Part shown: piece after piece, positions 1 through 13,664 of the stretch
Numbering within the stretch: position 1 is the stretch's first letter
Layout: every line of letters starts with the position of its first letter
Source: Hericium rajendrae
Lineage: Eukaryota; Basidiomycota; Agaricomycetes; Russulales; Hericiaceae
Direction of reading: 5' to 3'
DNA length: 64,000 nt
Assembly (NCBI GenBank): GCA_033439255.1
Contig: CM065892.1
Span: 310,001 to 374,000 of the forward strand
The notes under the pieces: generated by a model
Told to the model about the DNA's origin: nothing
Databases searched by the model: none
The model's input: the letters and a program-made list of their open reading frames with translations, nothing else
Made by a program: the position numbers and the translations under genes

Positions 1-1584
1 CCTCCTCCGCTCGCGTCTCGAGGCGCACCGCACGCGTACCGTCGAGCGCTCGACTCTGCAGCTGCAGGCGCTCGTCGACCAGATGCCTGCGGCCGACTCG
101 AGCGTGCCCGAGCGCCTGTGCTTCGTGCACTCGCTCCCGCTGCCCAGCAAGTGGGAGATGGAGCGTGATCTCGCGCTGCGCTTCCTCTCGATCGGCGTCG
201 TCAAGTCCGCGCTCGCAATCTTCGAGCGCCTCGAGATGTGGGAGGAAGCCGTCAAGTGCTGGCAGGCGACGGAGCAGACGGAGACGGCGCGCGAGGTAGT
301 GCATGACCTCCTGGAGGGCCGGAAGGCCGAGGCGGAGACGGTGCTCGCGCGGGGGAAGGCCGTCGCGGAGCAGCGCCGCACGGCGCTTGCAGTGTCGCGC
401 GAGGCGAAGCTGTGGTGTCTTCTCGGCGAGCTGGAGCCCGAGAAGGCGCTGGAGCACTACCACCGCGCGTGGGATGCGTCCGGTGGAACGTCCGGGCGCG
501 CCATGCGCTCCTTGGGGGGATTCCATTTCGCGCGGGGCCAGTTCGCGGAGGCCATCGTGTGTTTGCGGAAGGCAGTGGCGATCAATCCACTGCTGTCGCG
601 CTCATGGTTCATCCTTGGGTGTGCGTGTGTGCGAGAGGAGGATTGGGATGGTGCTCGAGAGGCGTTCGGGCGCTGCGTGGCGATCGATGACGAGGACGGT
701 GAGAGCTGGAACAACCTGGCGAGTGTCTATCTCCGCATGGATGACACAAAAAAGAAAACGATCGAAGGATCAGATTCCCAAGACGTGAGTCTGCCTTTAT
801 CGATCCTGCGTATTCGCATTCCATTCTGATGTCTGTTCATCAGCCGGACGCGGATACCGCGGATGACAGGGCTGCGCACAACATTCCATTCGAGCACAAG
901 ATGTTCGCCTTCCGCGCCCTGAAGCAGGGCCTCAAGTTCAGCTACGACAATTGGCGCATGTGGGCGAATTACATGATCGTCGCCATGGACGTCGGCGAGC
1001 TCGCCGAGGCCGCGCGCGCCATCGGGCGCGTCGTCGAGGAGTGCGCGGCGAAGGCCGGCGCTGCGTGCGTCGACGAGGACGTCCTGGACCGCCTGGTCAA
1101 TGCTGTGACCCGGGCGCCGTCAAATCCGGACGAGGCTGTGGAGGGCTCGGGCACTGCTGCTAGTGCAGTGCAGAATCCAAATGAAGGCCATGGGCTCGCC
1201 AGGCGGGTGGAAGACCTGTTCGACCGGGTTATCCTTCCCCGCGTATCCTCGACGAGGATCTTCCGTGCGCAGGCAAGACTGCTGACATGGCAGTCGCGCT
1301 GGGAGGAGGCATTGCAGGCGTATCTGGAGGGCTACCGGCTGAGCGCCGCGGGGAAGATCGGTAAGGGCGAGACTGACGTCGAGAAGTGGCGAGAGGGTGT
1401 GCGGGACGTCGAGGAGATTGTGGATGTGCTGGTCAACTTTGGGCCGAGGGTTGAGGGATTCAAATGGAAGCTGCAGGCCAGGAGTATCATCCGGACGTTC
1501 ATGGGTCGGACCAAAGACTTTGAAGACGAGCCGGAATGGGCGCGCTTGGTGGATCTACAGGAAGAGGTGAAAAAGGCAGATTGA
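1..1584 (+). CDS. TTC27/EMW1-like TPR protein, 3' part
   Basis: The 5' end lies outside the window; the frame is open from base 2. Two exons fit, 2-784 and 844-1584, around a 59-base phase-0 intron (GTGAGT...CAG). The visible part is about 508 residues. Blocks such as SIGVVKSALAIFERLEMWEE and EHKMFAFRALKQGLKFSYDN are typical of the TTC27 family (yeast Emw1), which has tetratricopeptide repeats in its C-terminal half. Yeast Emw1 is essential and linked to cell-wall integrity; the molecular role is poorly known. TPR-like helical pairs are visible between the two blocks (ALEHYHRAWDASGG, AIVCLRKAVAINPLLSRSW, AREAFGRCVAIDDEDGESWN). The family call rests on recalled conservation; the splice site is well supported because both exons join in phase inside a conserved stretch. 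Confidence 0.88.
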
Positions 1585-1739
1585 ATGGACGGCTGAGCTA
1601 ATAAAAGGTGAATTTACAGAGATATATTTGTAGCGTCAGCAACTCGCTTTGTAGCGATTATCAGAATCTAGCGATATCCCCTTGTTCGAAAGGGCCCGGG
1701 CACCTTCCAGCCGGCACACGCTCAATTCCGCAGATTGCA

Positions 1740-2700
1740 GAATGTCATATTACAACAACTGGAGGCACATATGCGGACAGCCTCATACCGTTTTCGAATC
1801 GTGAGTTGCCGCAGCGCAACAACGGGGGATATGGATTCGTATTCGGATTTGGATGACTTCCTACCCTTTTCAGATCGTAGTTTGTCGCAAGAAAGCAACT
1901 GGAGATAGTAACGTATCAATGTCAGGCAATCTCTTTTCTGTTTCGAGGCAACAATTCAAGATATGATTGCGGACAACACCCTACCGTTTTCGGATCGCAG
2001 CTCTGCAAGGGAACAACTCAAGGTATGGATATGCATGACTTTCTGTCGTTTTCGGATTGCGACTTGTTGCGGGGCAACAAATGGAGATACGGCTGTGGGC
2101 AGTAGCCTATATTTTTGTTCCAAATCGCGGGTTGTCGCGAAGAAACAACTCAAGACACGAATATGGATGGCTTCGTACGGTTTTCAGGTCGCGGATTGTC
2201 GCAGGTCAATCGCAGGTTATCACATCAACAGGAGTTATAGAAATGGATGGCTTTCTACTTGTTTTAGGCCACAGACTGTCGCAGGACGACAACTAGAAAC
2301 TCTAGGTATGGATGACTGTCTCTTTTGGGTTTCAAGGTAACAAGTGATGTGGATATGGTCAACATGCTACCGTTTTCAGGTCATAGGCTGTAGCCTTCAA
2401 CGATTCAAGAACAGAATAGAGAAGACCTCGTACCGTTTTCTGGTCCTGAGTTGTTGCGGTGCAACAAGCCAAGATGTAGATATGGAGGATGTCCCACTGT
2501 TTTCAGCTCGCGCATTGTTACAAGGAAACAACTGGAAAAGATGTCTGGATATGGATGACTTTAATTCCTACCGTTTCTAGATCGCGCGTTGTCGCCGGGC
2601 AACAATTGGAGACATCAATATGGACGATCCTGCCTTATTCAGGTCACTATCTGAACGTTTGCTACCTTTTTGATGTCGCAGGTTGTCGCCGGCGCCAACT
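1740..2700. repeat. Degenerate minisatellite with hairpin-forming units
   Basis: About a dozen diverged copies of a 60-110 base unit lie in tandem. Each unit holds a block like CTACCGTTTTCGGATCGC, then GTTGTCGC-x-GCAACAACTGG, then a run like ATATGGATATGGATGGCTTC. Clear starts are at about 1786, 1861, 1981, 2044, 2170, 2362, 2430, 2490 and 2567. In several units the GTTG...CAAC part is a near-perfect inverted repeat; at 2064-2080 and 2451-2467 the arms TTGTTGC/GCAACAA are perfect around a 3-base loop. Short reading frames that cross it are interrupted and share no frame between units, so I do not call it coding. Bases 1585-1740 hold nothing else I recognise. Confidence 0.75.
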
Positions 2701-2894
2701 AAGCGGGACATCTCGCCTCTGACTGCCCCGCACGCTTGCCGTATGGAGAGAGATCGATTGAGAGACGCACCCCAACTGCGACGGTCCAGTTCAGAACCAG
2801 TTTGCGCCGCGACAGCCAAACGGCAGTCAAGAAAGAAACCTGCTCCACATAAAGCACGTTCCAGAGTCCTCGAACCTACGAAACTACGCAACCC

Positions 2895-3497
2895 ATGCCT
2901 TCGAAAACAGCAGCCCATCAACCGGTGCACTCACCCAAAAGCCACATCCACCGACGCCGCCGCGTCGAGAAAGGCACCGCGCCCTCCAACCGGAACCCCC
3001 AAAGGAACCGCGCAGCACCCGCGAGCCGCCTGGCCGCCCTGCACCACCTCCTCACGCCCTCACACGCCCCAAGCCAACACAGCGTCTTCCACGCTCTCGC
3101 ACCCACAGTCCTCAGCACTATCATCCTCTGCTGCGTGTACCTGACACTGCGCACGCACCTCGTGCCGGCGCCGACCATCCCGCCCGAGCTCGCCAAGATG
3201 GGCGTCACCGGCGTCAGCGTCACGACGCAGTCGCGCAGCCCGATACTGGACGCCGCGATGTGGGCCGAGGACGTCTGGCGGCGCTGGACGGAGGGGCGCG
3301 GGTGGCGCGGTGCGGCGGGCGTCACCGCGGGGCTCTGCACGGCTGCCATCGCGGTGTTGAGGGCGCTGATTTGGGTAGTCGCGACGATTTTGAGGGAGGA
3401 CAAGAGTCGGGAGGTGGTGGTGAGAGGCGGTGATGGGAAGAGGGATCAGGTTGTCACGGACGGATCGCTATTGGCGGGGTTGTTCGTGCGAGGGTAG
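2895..3497 (+). CDS. Small hypothetical membrane protein
   Basis: A single 200-codon frame without introns. The first 45 residues are basic (a HRRRRVEK cluster). A hydrophobic stretch at about residues 66-86 (LAPTVLSTIILCCVYL) and a second at about 142-165 (AGVTAGLCTAAIAVLRALIW) look like two membrane spans, with a charged C-terminal tail (REDKSREVVVRGGDGKRD). I do not recognise the family. GC-rich codon use resembles the neighbouring genes, which favours a real gene over chance. It ends 417 bases from the end of the convergent CorA-type gene. The first ATG at 2895 is used; no better start is apparent. Confidence 0.5.
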   Translation: MPSKTAAHQPVHSPKSHIHRRRRVEKGTAPSNRNPQRNRAAPASRLAALHHLLTPSHAPSQHSVFHALAPTVLSTIILCCVYLTLRTHLVPAPTIPPELAKMGVTGVSVTTQSRSPILDAAMWAEDVWRRWTEGRGWRGAAGVTAGLCTAAIAVLRALIWVVATILREDKSREVVVRGGDGKRDQVVTDGSLLAGLFVRG

Positions 3498-3914
3498 ATG
3501 CTCGTGGGTTCAGTTGTAGATCGCGCTTTGAAGACGATCAGGGCGTGGACGGACAGACCTGTGAAAGATGGACTAGTGACCAGCCTCCCAAATACACGCT
3601 TCAGATGAAGGAAGGCACTGGAGGTCTCGACATCGAGGGACCGAGACTCATAGATTAATGCGCGCCCCACTGCGCCGTAACGTAACGCGCAACATTCTCA
3701 TCGAATTCTAGGAAGCCATTACCCTCACAAGAAGGGAAATCCTGTAAAATGCAGTGCAAATCATGACCGGACCCAAGCAAAGAAATCGACCATTAGAACC
3801 GGGTAATAATAGTAGTGACGACTGGATGATGCAACAACGTCTATATGCACACGCCATCAGACCGAAAATCGTGATATATCGTGAAATACCCATAAGCAAC
3901 GCATCCGCGCGCAT
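3498..3914. other. Convergent intergenic gap
   Basis: This 417-base stretch separates two converging genes and should hold both 3' untranslated regions. I see no gene, repeat or RNA in it. Confidence 0.6.
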
Positions 3915-6376
3915 TTACCCGATCATGAACTTGTACGTCGAATAACCGCCAATGAGCGCAAACACCGCGAGGCAGCCCACGATGGACAGGAACCACGCGT
4001 ACCCCGCCTGTCAAAGGACGTTAGAGACTGCCGGTGCGCAGGATACAGGAGGGCTTACAGTCGCATCTTGGCCGGGCACATGCACGTTCATCCCCCAGAG
4101 GCCCGTGACGAGATTCATGGGGATGAGCACCGTACCGAGGGCGGTCAGCTTCGAGAGCACGTCGTTGATCTGGTTGTTCGCGTCCGTCATCTCGATCGAG
4201 ATCTGCGCGAGGTAGTTCGAGTGCGAGCGCGAGAGGATCTTCTCGTAGTGGTTCAGGTTCTGCGTCATCGTGATGAGATGGTCCTGGATGTCGGAGAGGT
4301 ACAGGCCCTGCAGTCTCGGACGTCAGCACGGGAGCTCAGGCAGGGGTGATATGTGGCAGGGACGTACGATGTCGGACGTGGGTGCAACTTTCCAGTTCTC
4401 GTTGCACCGCTTCGCGAGGCCCTTCACGACGTCGGCCTTGTTGCCCATCAGTCGCAGCAGTCCCATCACCTTCTTTCTGCATCGTCCGATCCTGCGCAAC
4501 ATGTCGCTCTGCTCCGTCTCCTTCAGGATAAGCACCAGCTCGTCGATGCTGTCGACCTCATACTCGATGCTCTGGATGAGCGGGCCGAACGCGTCGGTGA
4601 TGTCGTCGATGAGCGCATATGAGATCCAGTCGGACGTCACGCTGATGTAGTCCTTCAGCTGCTTGATGCGCCGCCGGACGTTCTGCGGGTGCGGCGATGG
4701 CCGGAAATGGAACTGCAGGCGGGTCAGTACAGATCGCGGATCCACCCGTCGTGCAGACGTACGGAAAGCGTGCCCTCGCGGAAAACGATGATGTACATGT
4801 TGAGCGGCTCGAGATGCGTCGGGCTGTATGGGTCCTGATCAAAACTCCGGAAACAGACAAGATAGTACGTCCGGAAGAGCTCGATCTTCTCGCGCGCCTC
4901 CTCCATCTGGATATCTTCTGCCGTAAGCGGATGAATTCCGAACGCCTGTCCGAGCATGAGCGTCGACTCGGAAAGCAATAAACAGCATTCGACACGCACC
5001 TGGCTCAGCGTCCGCATCTCCTCGTCCGTCGGAGAAAGCACGTCCAGCCACCATGTATGCGCGCCCAGGTCCTTCAACTCGCCTGCACTCACCCCATTCA
5101 CGCCGAGCGCCGTCTTCGAGCTCCCTCCTCCGTTCGGCGCGCTTGCGCCCCCTTCCCCACTTCCCGCGCCGTTCCCCACACCCTTCACGCTCGGCGCCCC
5201 CGACGGCGCCCCCGAATTCGAGTCCGACCCCGGCCTAGACCCAGCCCCATTCGCCGGCGCCGACCCCGTGAACAGCTCCTCGAACGTCTGCCCCTCCGCC
5301 GGCAGCTCCGCCAAGCCGCGCGCATGGATCGTCGCCGACAGCGCATTCGAGTAGAACGAGAAGCGATACTGCCGCTCATCGTGCCCCGCGCCGGGGGGCG
5401 GCAGGTTCTCGAACGAGCTCGCCGTGCTGAGCACCGGCCCTGCGCCGCCGTGGTGCGGGAAGAGGTGCCCCAGGACCGGGAGCGGCGGCGCGCCGCCCGC
5501 CGTGTTCTCGAAGAGCGCCATCTTGCCGCCGCCGTGCTGCCGCCGCGGCGTGCCGAGGCTCTGCGAGAGCTTGCGTGAACGCGGTGGGGGCAGCGTGAAC
5601 GTATCGGGGGGCAAGCCTGTGTCGGGCTGCGGCGCGGGCGTGGGCGTGGGCGTCTTGACGCGGTGCCGGAGGATGGACTCGCCGCGCTCGCGGACGAGCG
5701 TGGCTTTCTCCTTGCGCGCGAAGTCCTCGAGCGCGCCGAAGTTGAATGTGGAGCGCGCGTTGAGGAGCGGGGTGTGCTGGTAGACGGGGAGTTCGGCATC
5801 TTGGGACAAACCCTGCATGGGCGCGAGGTTGGGTGGCGGAGACGGGCTGGGGGACGCGAGAAGCGACGGGTCGTGCGGGTTGAGGTGCGAGAGGCCCGCG
5901 AGGGACGGTGAGGGCACGCGTGGAGGAGACGGCGTGCTTGAGGAGACAGGCTGTGGGCTGAGGCTGAGGGGCTCGGAGTCTTCGCGAAGGGTATCGAAGG
6001 ACGTGAACATAGGCATGATTTCGTCGTCTGTGCCGTGGAGAGATTGCCCCCGCGAAAGCGAATGGGGGTGTGAGTGGTCGTGCGAAGCGATTGGGGAGAC
6101 GGCCGGAGAAGACGTGGAGACGTGGCGGGCACGCGAGAGCTGCATCGCCATGTCGACATCGAGCGTGCGTTGGCGTTCGCGGGCATCAGGGTCGAGCGGG
6201 TTGAAGGTGCGGGCGAGAGTTGGAGAATGACGCGCGTCTGAAGCATTGGAATCAGATGGTACGTTTATGGGAGCTGGCATGGGACCAGAACGATATTGTG
6301 TGGGCGAGTGAGACCGGTCTCGGTCCCGGAGGGACTTGGAGGAAGAAGACATGTGGGAAGTCTCTGGGGAGGACAT
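3915..6376 (-). CDS. CorA-type magnesium transporter (ALR1/MNR2-like)
   Basis: Predicted CDS complement(join(3915..4007,4059..4307,4368..4712,4763..4945,5000..6376)), 748 residues. The first 400 or so residues are Ser/Pro/Gly-rich and look disordered, as in fungal Alr/Mnr2 proteins. The soluble CorA domain follows (FGIHPLTAEDIQMEEAREKI, then SDWISYALIDDITDAFGP). The first transmembrane helix ends in the signature GMN (GLWGMNVHVPGQD), and the second helix (AWFLSIVGCLAVFALIGGY) is in the last exon. GMN is the selectivity-filter motif of the family, which imports Mg2+ as a pentamer. All four introns (50-60 bases, GT-AG) are phase 0 or fit exactly between conserved blocks. Plasma-membrane (Alr1) or vacuolar (Mnr2) location cannot be decided. 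The intron at 4946-4999 is 54 bases and has no in-frame stop. Confidence 0.93.
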
Positions 6377-7218
6377 GGCGGGAGGTTAGCCCTCTGGAGG
6401 CAGATCCCAATGGCCAAATGGAAGGAAGCTGATAAGGAAGCGGAGGAGTGAGATAGAGCCTTATGCAATGGAACTTGGTACGAGAAATATCCTTCCACAG
6501 GAAGGGGTATAATGAAGGCGGTGAGGCTAACCGGTGCAAGCGCGAGGCCTTGCTGTATGTAATTTTCGGACACCTGTCAGATAAGATCGATGAGATTGCC
6601 TCGAAAGGTGAAGGCGATAACAGACATGCTGCGAGGCAGCATGTCGCCGTGCGAGTTGCGCGAGGGCGGTGACAAGACTGACGAAGAAACTCACGGACGA
6701 CAGATTGGGTCCCAGGTCGCAGTTAATATAGCGGTCGATGCTCGAAGTAGAGTGTGCGGGAAGTCCGGAACAGCACCTGTAGGACGTTGATCCGTCAGTT
6801 AACTTCCATGGTAAGGACAAGTAAGGTTGAGTGAAGCAGCGGGATGTGACAGAGGAGTACGCGTCCTAGAACTTGCAAGAGAGAGACGAAGTGGACCGCT
6901 TACGATGATAGATGAAGATGCCTTTGGATGACCAAATACAAAAATGATGGTAAGGAGAGAATAGATGGAGATTGAATAAGGATAGATGGGAGGATGCTGA
7001 GAGACACCAGAGGAGCTGCGACTCCAACGTTCACCGGCACCTTCCAAGCAAAGGTGACGAGCAATTCGAGCCCGTGATCCGTTATTCGACTATCTTATCT
7101 TATCAGCTCCTAAAATCTGTTCTCGATGCATCGTCGACTGTACGGCAGCAAGACTCGCAAACTTGCCAATGCACGACAGCTGTAGATTACATGTACTGAT
7201 GTTGAGATTACGACCACT
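6377..7218. other. Intergenic gap upstream of the CorA-type gene
   Basis: About 840 bases holding the promoter of the CorA-type gene (start at 6376) and the 3' region of HOM2. I see no conserved reading frame, RNA gene or repeat. Confidence 0.5.
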
Positions 7219-8389
7219 CTAAACTACGACGACGCCCTTCGTGACCGCATACTCCGCATTAATGATGCTGCTCGTCGCCGCCCCAATGTTCACATTGTTC
7301 GCAAGGACCACAAACTTGATGTCCAGCACCCGGCACTGCCTAACGCGCCCCACCGAAACACCCGCCCCCGACTGGTAATTCCTGTCGAGCCGCGGCTGCG
7401 GCCGATCCGGCTCCTCGTGGACGAACACCGCATGCCGCGGGGCCGACGGGCACCCGATGCTCTGCGCCTCGGGCGTGTACGCCTGCAGCGCCTCGCGTAC
7501 CTGCTGGGGACTCGGCGGTGGCCGCCGCGCGAAGCGCACAGACACCGTCTCCGTGTGGCCCTCCAGCACGGGCACGCGCGTACACGACGCAGACATGCGC
7601 AGGGGCGTGCGCGCGTGCATGTCGAATGCCTTGAGCCCGTCGTCGCCCTCGGATAGCCCGCCGAGGATCTTGAGCGTCTCCCACTCCATCTTTTCTTCCT
7701 CGCCCGAGATGTATGGCACGACGTTGTCGAAGATGTCGAGCGACGGCACGCCGGGGTATCCCGCGCCCGAGATCGCCTGCATCGTTGTGATGAGGCAGGA
7801 CTCTATCGGGCCGAAGGCGCGCTCCAGCGCAGCCAGCGGGATGACGACACCAGTGGTCGAGCAATTCGCGTTGGTGACGATGAATCCCTTTTTGAGTGGC
7901 GGGGAATGCAGGCTGCGCTGCTGGGGGACCATGGAGAGGTGGTAGGCGTTGACGAGGGGCACGATCAGCGGGACATGCGGATCTCGTCGATATGATTTTG
8001 CGTTCGAGAAAACGGCCAGCTCAGCGGCGCGGAAGGCTCCCTCTGTTATAGCAAATAAAATTAGATTAAGCGCACAACAAAGTATGACAGGACATACCAA
8101 TATCTCCTGCCACATCTGCATCCAGCCCGGAAAACACGACCGCACAGTCCGCAAAGTGCTCGGGCGCACAGGGGTTCACGATGAGATCGCGCACCGCCGC
8201 GGGTATCGGGTCCGTCTGCTTCCAGTTGACAACTTTGGAATACGGCTTGCCCGCTGATCGCTCGGACGCTCCGAGCGAGCGCACGACGAAATACGGGTGG
8301 GACGCGAGCAGCGCGATGAAGCGCTGTCCGACGGTGCCCGTCGCGCCGAGGATACCGACGTTGATTTTTCGGTCGCTGATGTGGAACAT
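7219..8389 (-). CDS. HOM2: Aspartate-semialdehyde dehydrogenase
   Basis: CDS complement(join(7219..8042,8098..8389)), 371 residues, close to the 365 of yeast Hom2. The enzyme reduces aspartyl phosphate to aspartate semialdehyde with NADPH, the branch-point step towards threonine, methionine and isoleucine. The nucleotide-binding glycine motif GILGATGTVGQ lies at about residues 11-21. The catalytic cysteine is in NANCSTTG near residue 158. The 55-base intron (GTATGT...CAG) splits a Glu codon in phase 1. The ATG at 8389 is chosen because it leaves the usual short lead before the glycine motif; an upstream in-frame ATG at 8479 would add 30 unconserved residues. Animals lack this enzyme. It is divergent from EMC6, with 184 bases between the start codons. 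Confidence 0.95.
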
Positions 8390-8573
8390 GGTGTCGACGA
8401 TGTCGGTGGTGCCGAAGACAGGGACAAAGCCCTGGTGGGGGGACGAATTGACTCGTGTACATTTGAGACGGGTCTGCAAACCTGATAATCCTCATCCTAT
8501 TACATACACCGTGGGAACATCGCATCCGTACCTCGGATCCTGCGCGTCGCCATCATCGTTGTTCACCGCGACC
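8390..8573. promoter_or_regulatory. Shared divergent promoter of HOM2 and EMC6
   Basis: Only 184 bases separate the two divergent start codons, so both promoters must lie here or overlap the genes. I see no clear TATA box or Gcn4-type TGACTC site; the nearest match is TGACTCG at 8449-8455, a single weak candidate. Confidence 0.45.
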
Positions 8574-9019
8574 ATGTCGACACCGGCAGACGAGGCACAG
8601 CAGCGCCTCTATGCGCCGCACATCCTCTTCAATGCGACCCTCGTCAACAACATCAAGTTCATCTCGTCCTGCTTTGCCGGTGCCGTGGCCGGCATCCTCG
8701 GTCTCGAGAATTCGCTCGGCTTCCTGCTCTTCGTGGTTTCGACTCTCTTTACCTCCGCATGCCTCTTTATCGTAAACTTCAAGGGTCGGCCAAAGAAGTA
8801 CGCGCCAGGCGGCATTTCCGACCTGCTGAATCCGGGTCAGGAGAACATATCCTCCTTCATCCTTGTTTGGACATTGTTCTATGGTACGTTCTCTCCATGC
8901 GACCCTGCCCAACCTGTATTCACGTTTCCTTGTCCGTCAGGCATAGTGCATGGTAAGGACTTCATTTGATCTTTGTTCGCGCGTGACGGTCTGATCGGTA
9001 TTGTGCAGTGTACGATTAA
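8574..9019 (+). CDS. EMC6: ER membrane protein complex subunit 6
   Basis: CDS join(8574..8883,8941..8952,9009..9019), 110 residues, the usual length. EMC6 is part of the EMC insertase that places transmembrane helices into the ER membrane. Visible family blocks are NATLVNNIKFISSCFAGAVA, GILGLENSLGFLLFV and the C-terminus WTLFYGIVHVYD. Three hydrophobic stretches are present. The last two residues of the Tyr-Gly codon pair are joined across a 57-base intron, then a middle exon of only 12 bases (8941-8952), then a 56-base intron and an 11-base final coding exon. The conserved ending GIVHVYD appears only with this splicing, which supports it strongly. Confidence 0.93.
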
Positions 9020-9644
9020 GGCAGTTTCACACTTGATTACTTGCGACCATTGGTTCTGCTACGGAAAATACGTATGTTGGTGGTCTTGTACGTTCCTTGT
9101 CATACGGATCTAGCTGACAGCTTCCATAGATTCAGTTTCCACTACGGAATTGCCATGCGTAATTTGTAGAGATGCGAGAGCCAATGCGCATATATGCCCC
9201 ATTAGAGGCTCTCCAGCATCACCGGGCTTGAAACACTCTGTGTATCTGCAGTTTCTGACTTATTTGAGAGTCAAATCGCACCACATGTTCGACCATGGGC
9301 TCTGATTTGCTCCATCATGCAGGATCGACGTATGCACGACGCAGACTCATCGGTCCGATGCAGTTTGTCCATTCCCATTCATGGCCACATCTTTATGTTT
9401 CCGTGTTCCGAATCTCGCAAACGTATGACCGTAGCCTGGAAGAAGCAGTAAGTTTCTAGCCCACAGGCCCATAGACCGACCATGCAGCATGGCTTAGAAC
9501 CAATCATGAAGCCTCCTGCGCACCCAGAAAGGCAGTCCTTGTATTCGTCCAAGTGCTCTTCTCCACCCTTCACCACCCTCGCGCGTTTATATTCCAGCGT
9601 CGCCCCCATACACCATGCCAAGTCCTCCAGAGTCTTGAGTCCCC
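9020..9644. other. Intergenic gap between EMC6 and the DUF6593-like gene
   Basis: About 625 bases with the EMC6 3' region and the promoter of the next gene. No coding or RNA feature recognised. Confidence 0.5.
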
Positions 9645-10355
9645 ATGGCGAGCTCGCACGTCCTCCTGCAGGTCGGAGACGACCCGTTCAACGCCAAGTT
9701 CGAAGACCTCGACGGACGGCTGGCCTTCACAATGTACGCCCTCCGCTTTTTAGTACAGACGTCCGCTGACCGCCCCCCAGCGCGGAGGTAGGTCCCCGGC
9801 GTCGCGCGCGCCGCCCCAAACTTACCCGCCCAGGTCGAGCGCACACCGAATGTCCTCGTGCAGCTGCGGCGCGAGGCGCCCTGGGCGCTGCAGCACCGCG
9901 AGATTATGGGCCCCGGCGCGGCGTTCTTCTATTTCGGCCCGGGGAATATGCCCGGGTACATCGTCTTCGGCAATGCGTCGTCCCAGGCGATGACAAGCGT
10001 GCTCCGCAAGAAGAGCCGCTCCAGCATGCAAGTGTCGCTCTCTGTTTCTGTGTGCTCGCAGTGACGAGTACGGCTGCAGGTCGCTGTATTTCACGTCGCA
10101 GAGCGGGCGCGAGCTCAAGTGGAAGGTCGCGCAGGACCGCATGGAGGTGGGCTTGGTTTTTTTGGCGGGGCGGCGGTGTGCTAACGGTTGCTGCAGTGTT
10201 TCGATGGGAATAAGACGTTGGCCGTGTACGAGCCCGATCAGCCTGCCCAAGACTACGATGCGATTCTGACAATCAAGCATGCGGGCCTGTCCTTCGTGAC
10301 GGAAATCGTCACTACGCTCATGCTTTCTCGTATGGGTCGTATGTTAAATTGGTAA
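9645..10355 (+). CDS. DUF6593-like protein with a 7-base exon
   Basis: Predicted CDS join(9645..9733,9781..9787,9834..10027,10080..10146,10197..10355), 171 residues. It resembles the basidiomycete DUF6593 family of unknown function: a start like VGDDPFNAKFEDLDGRLAFT, then a central FYFGPGNMPGYIVFG, SLYFTSQSGRELKWK, and a closing TIKHAGLSFVTEIVTTLML. Exon 2 is only seven bases (CGCGGAG) between introns of 47 and 46 bases. The third intron begins GCAAGT rather than GT. It can end at 10061 (34 bases, adding six residues) or 10079 (52 bases); I prefer 52 because the other introns are 46-59 bases. Exact C-terminus is less certain. It converges on SPE3-LYS9, 260 bases away. Confidence 0.72.
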
Positions 10356-10615
10356 TCTTGCATTGTCATTCTCTGTGATCGATCCTATATCTCTTCGTTC
10401 TTCTGTACCATATCTTGACGCCAGCGATGTACGGTATCCAGGGCTCACGCAGCGCGGAGCCCAAGCATTCTGTATTGTAGATTGTAGCGCACCCCCTCAC
10501 ACCAGACGCTGTATCGAGACCACTTCTACATCTATTTGTTCAACATTGATCTTTTGATACAACCCTATGTATGCTGTAGATTTTTCTCCTCGCCGGTTCT
10601 TACATCACCGTGCCC

Positions 10616-13196
<2,581 letters not shown>

Positions 13197-13664
13197 TTGA
13201 GCAGAAGGATGGTGATATGTCGCTAGACTTGAGTGCTGCTGAAAATTGTGTATTGAGCTCAGAGATCGAGTCAATTCAATCGATGCTTCGATGTCTTTCA
13301 ATCATAGGAATCTTATCTTATCTCTACCCATCCTGTCGACGGCCTCAACTTGAACTTGAACTTATATGTACACTTTCGGGCATCATTGCGAGGCTATCTG
13401 TCTGTGACGTTCACCGCTGTGTTCCATGGAGCTGGGGGCTTAGTCTATTGAGTATGTGAGGTTGATGCTGCAAATTCAATAGACATTCACATGCCATCGT
13501 CGCGTTCGATATATAATTCACTCAGATCTTCAAAAACACCAAAGTAGTAGAAGACCCCATTATGAAATTAGGGCGTTAGATATCTACCGCGAAATGAAGC
13601 AAATCTCCTAGCAGCATAGATGAACAGAAACAAAAACTCATCGGATAGATCTTAGAGAGCCACT
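13197..13664. other. Intergenic gap upstream of SPE3-LYS9
   Basis: About 470 AT-richer bases holding the SPE3-LYS9 promoter and the 3' region of the zinc-finger gene. Nothing else recognised. Confidence 0.5.

Noticed and set aside
1740-2700. CRISPR-like array of regular repeats
   Set aside because: Units are diverged, vary in length and have no fixed repeat-spacer alternation; the genome is eukaryotic. It is a minisatellite.
5185-6246. Long Arg/Ser/Thr-rich minus-strand frame overlapping the CorA-type gene
   Set aside because: It is the shifted-frame shadow of the low-complexity N-terminal exon of the transporter, caused by high GC.
10028-10061. 34-base intron in the DUF6593-like gene
   Set aside because: It keeps the frame but is shorter than all other introns here; the 52-base version with the same donor also keeps the frame and is preferred.
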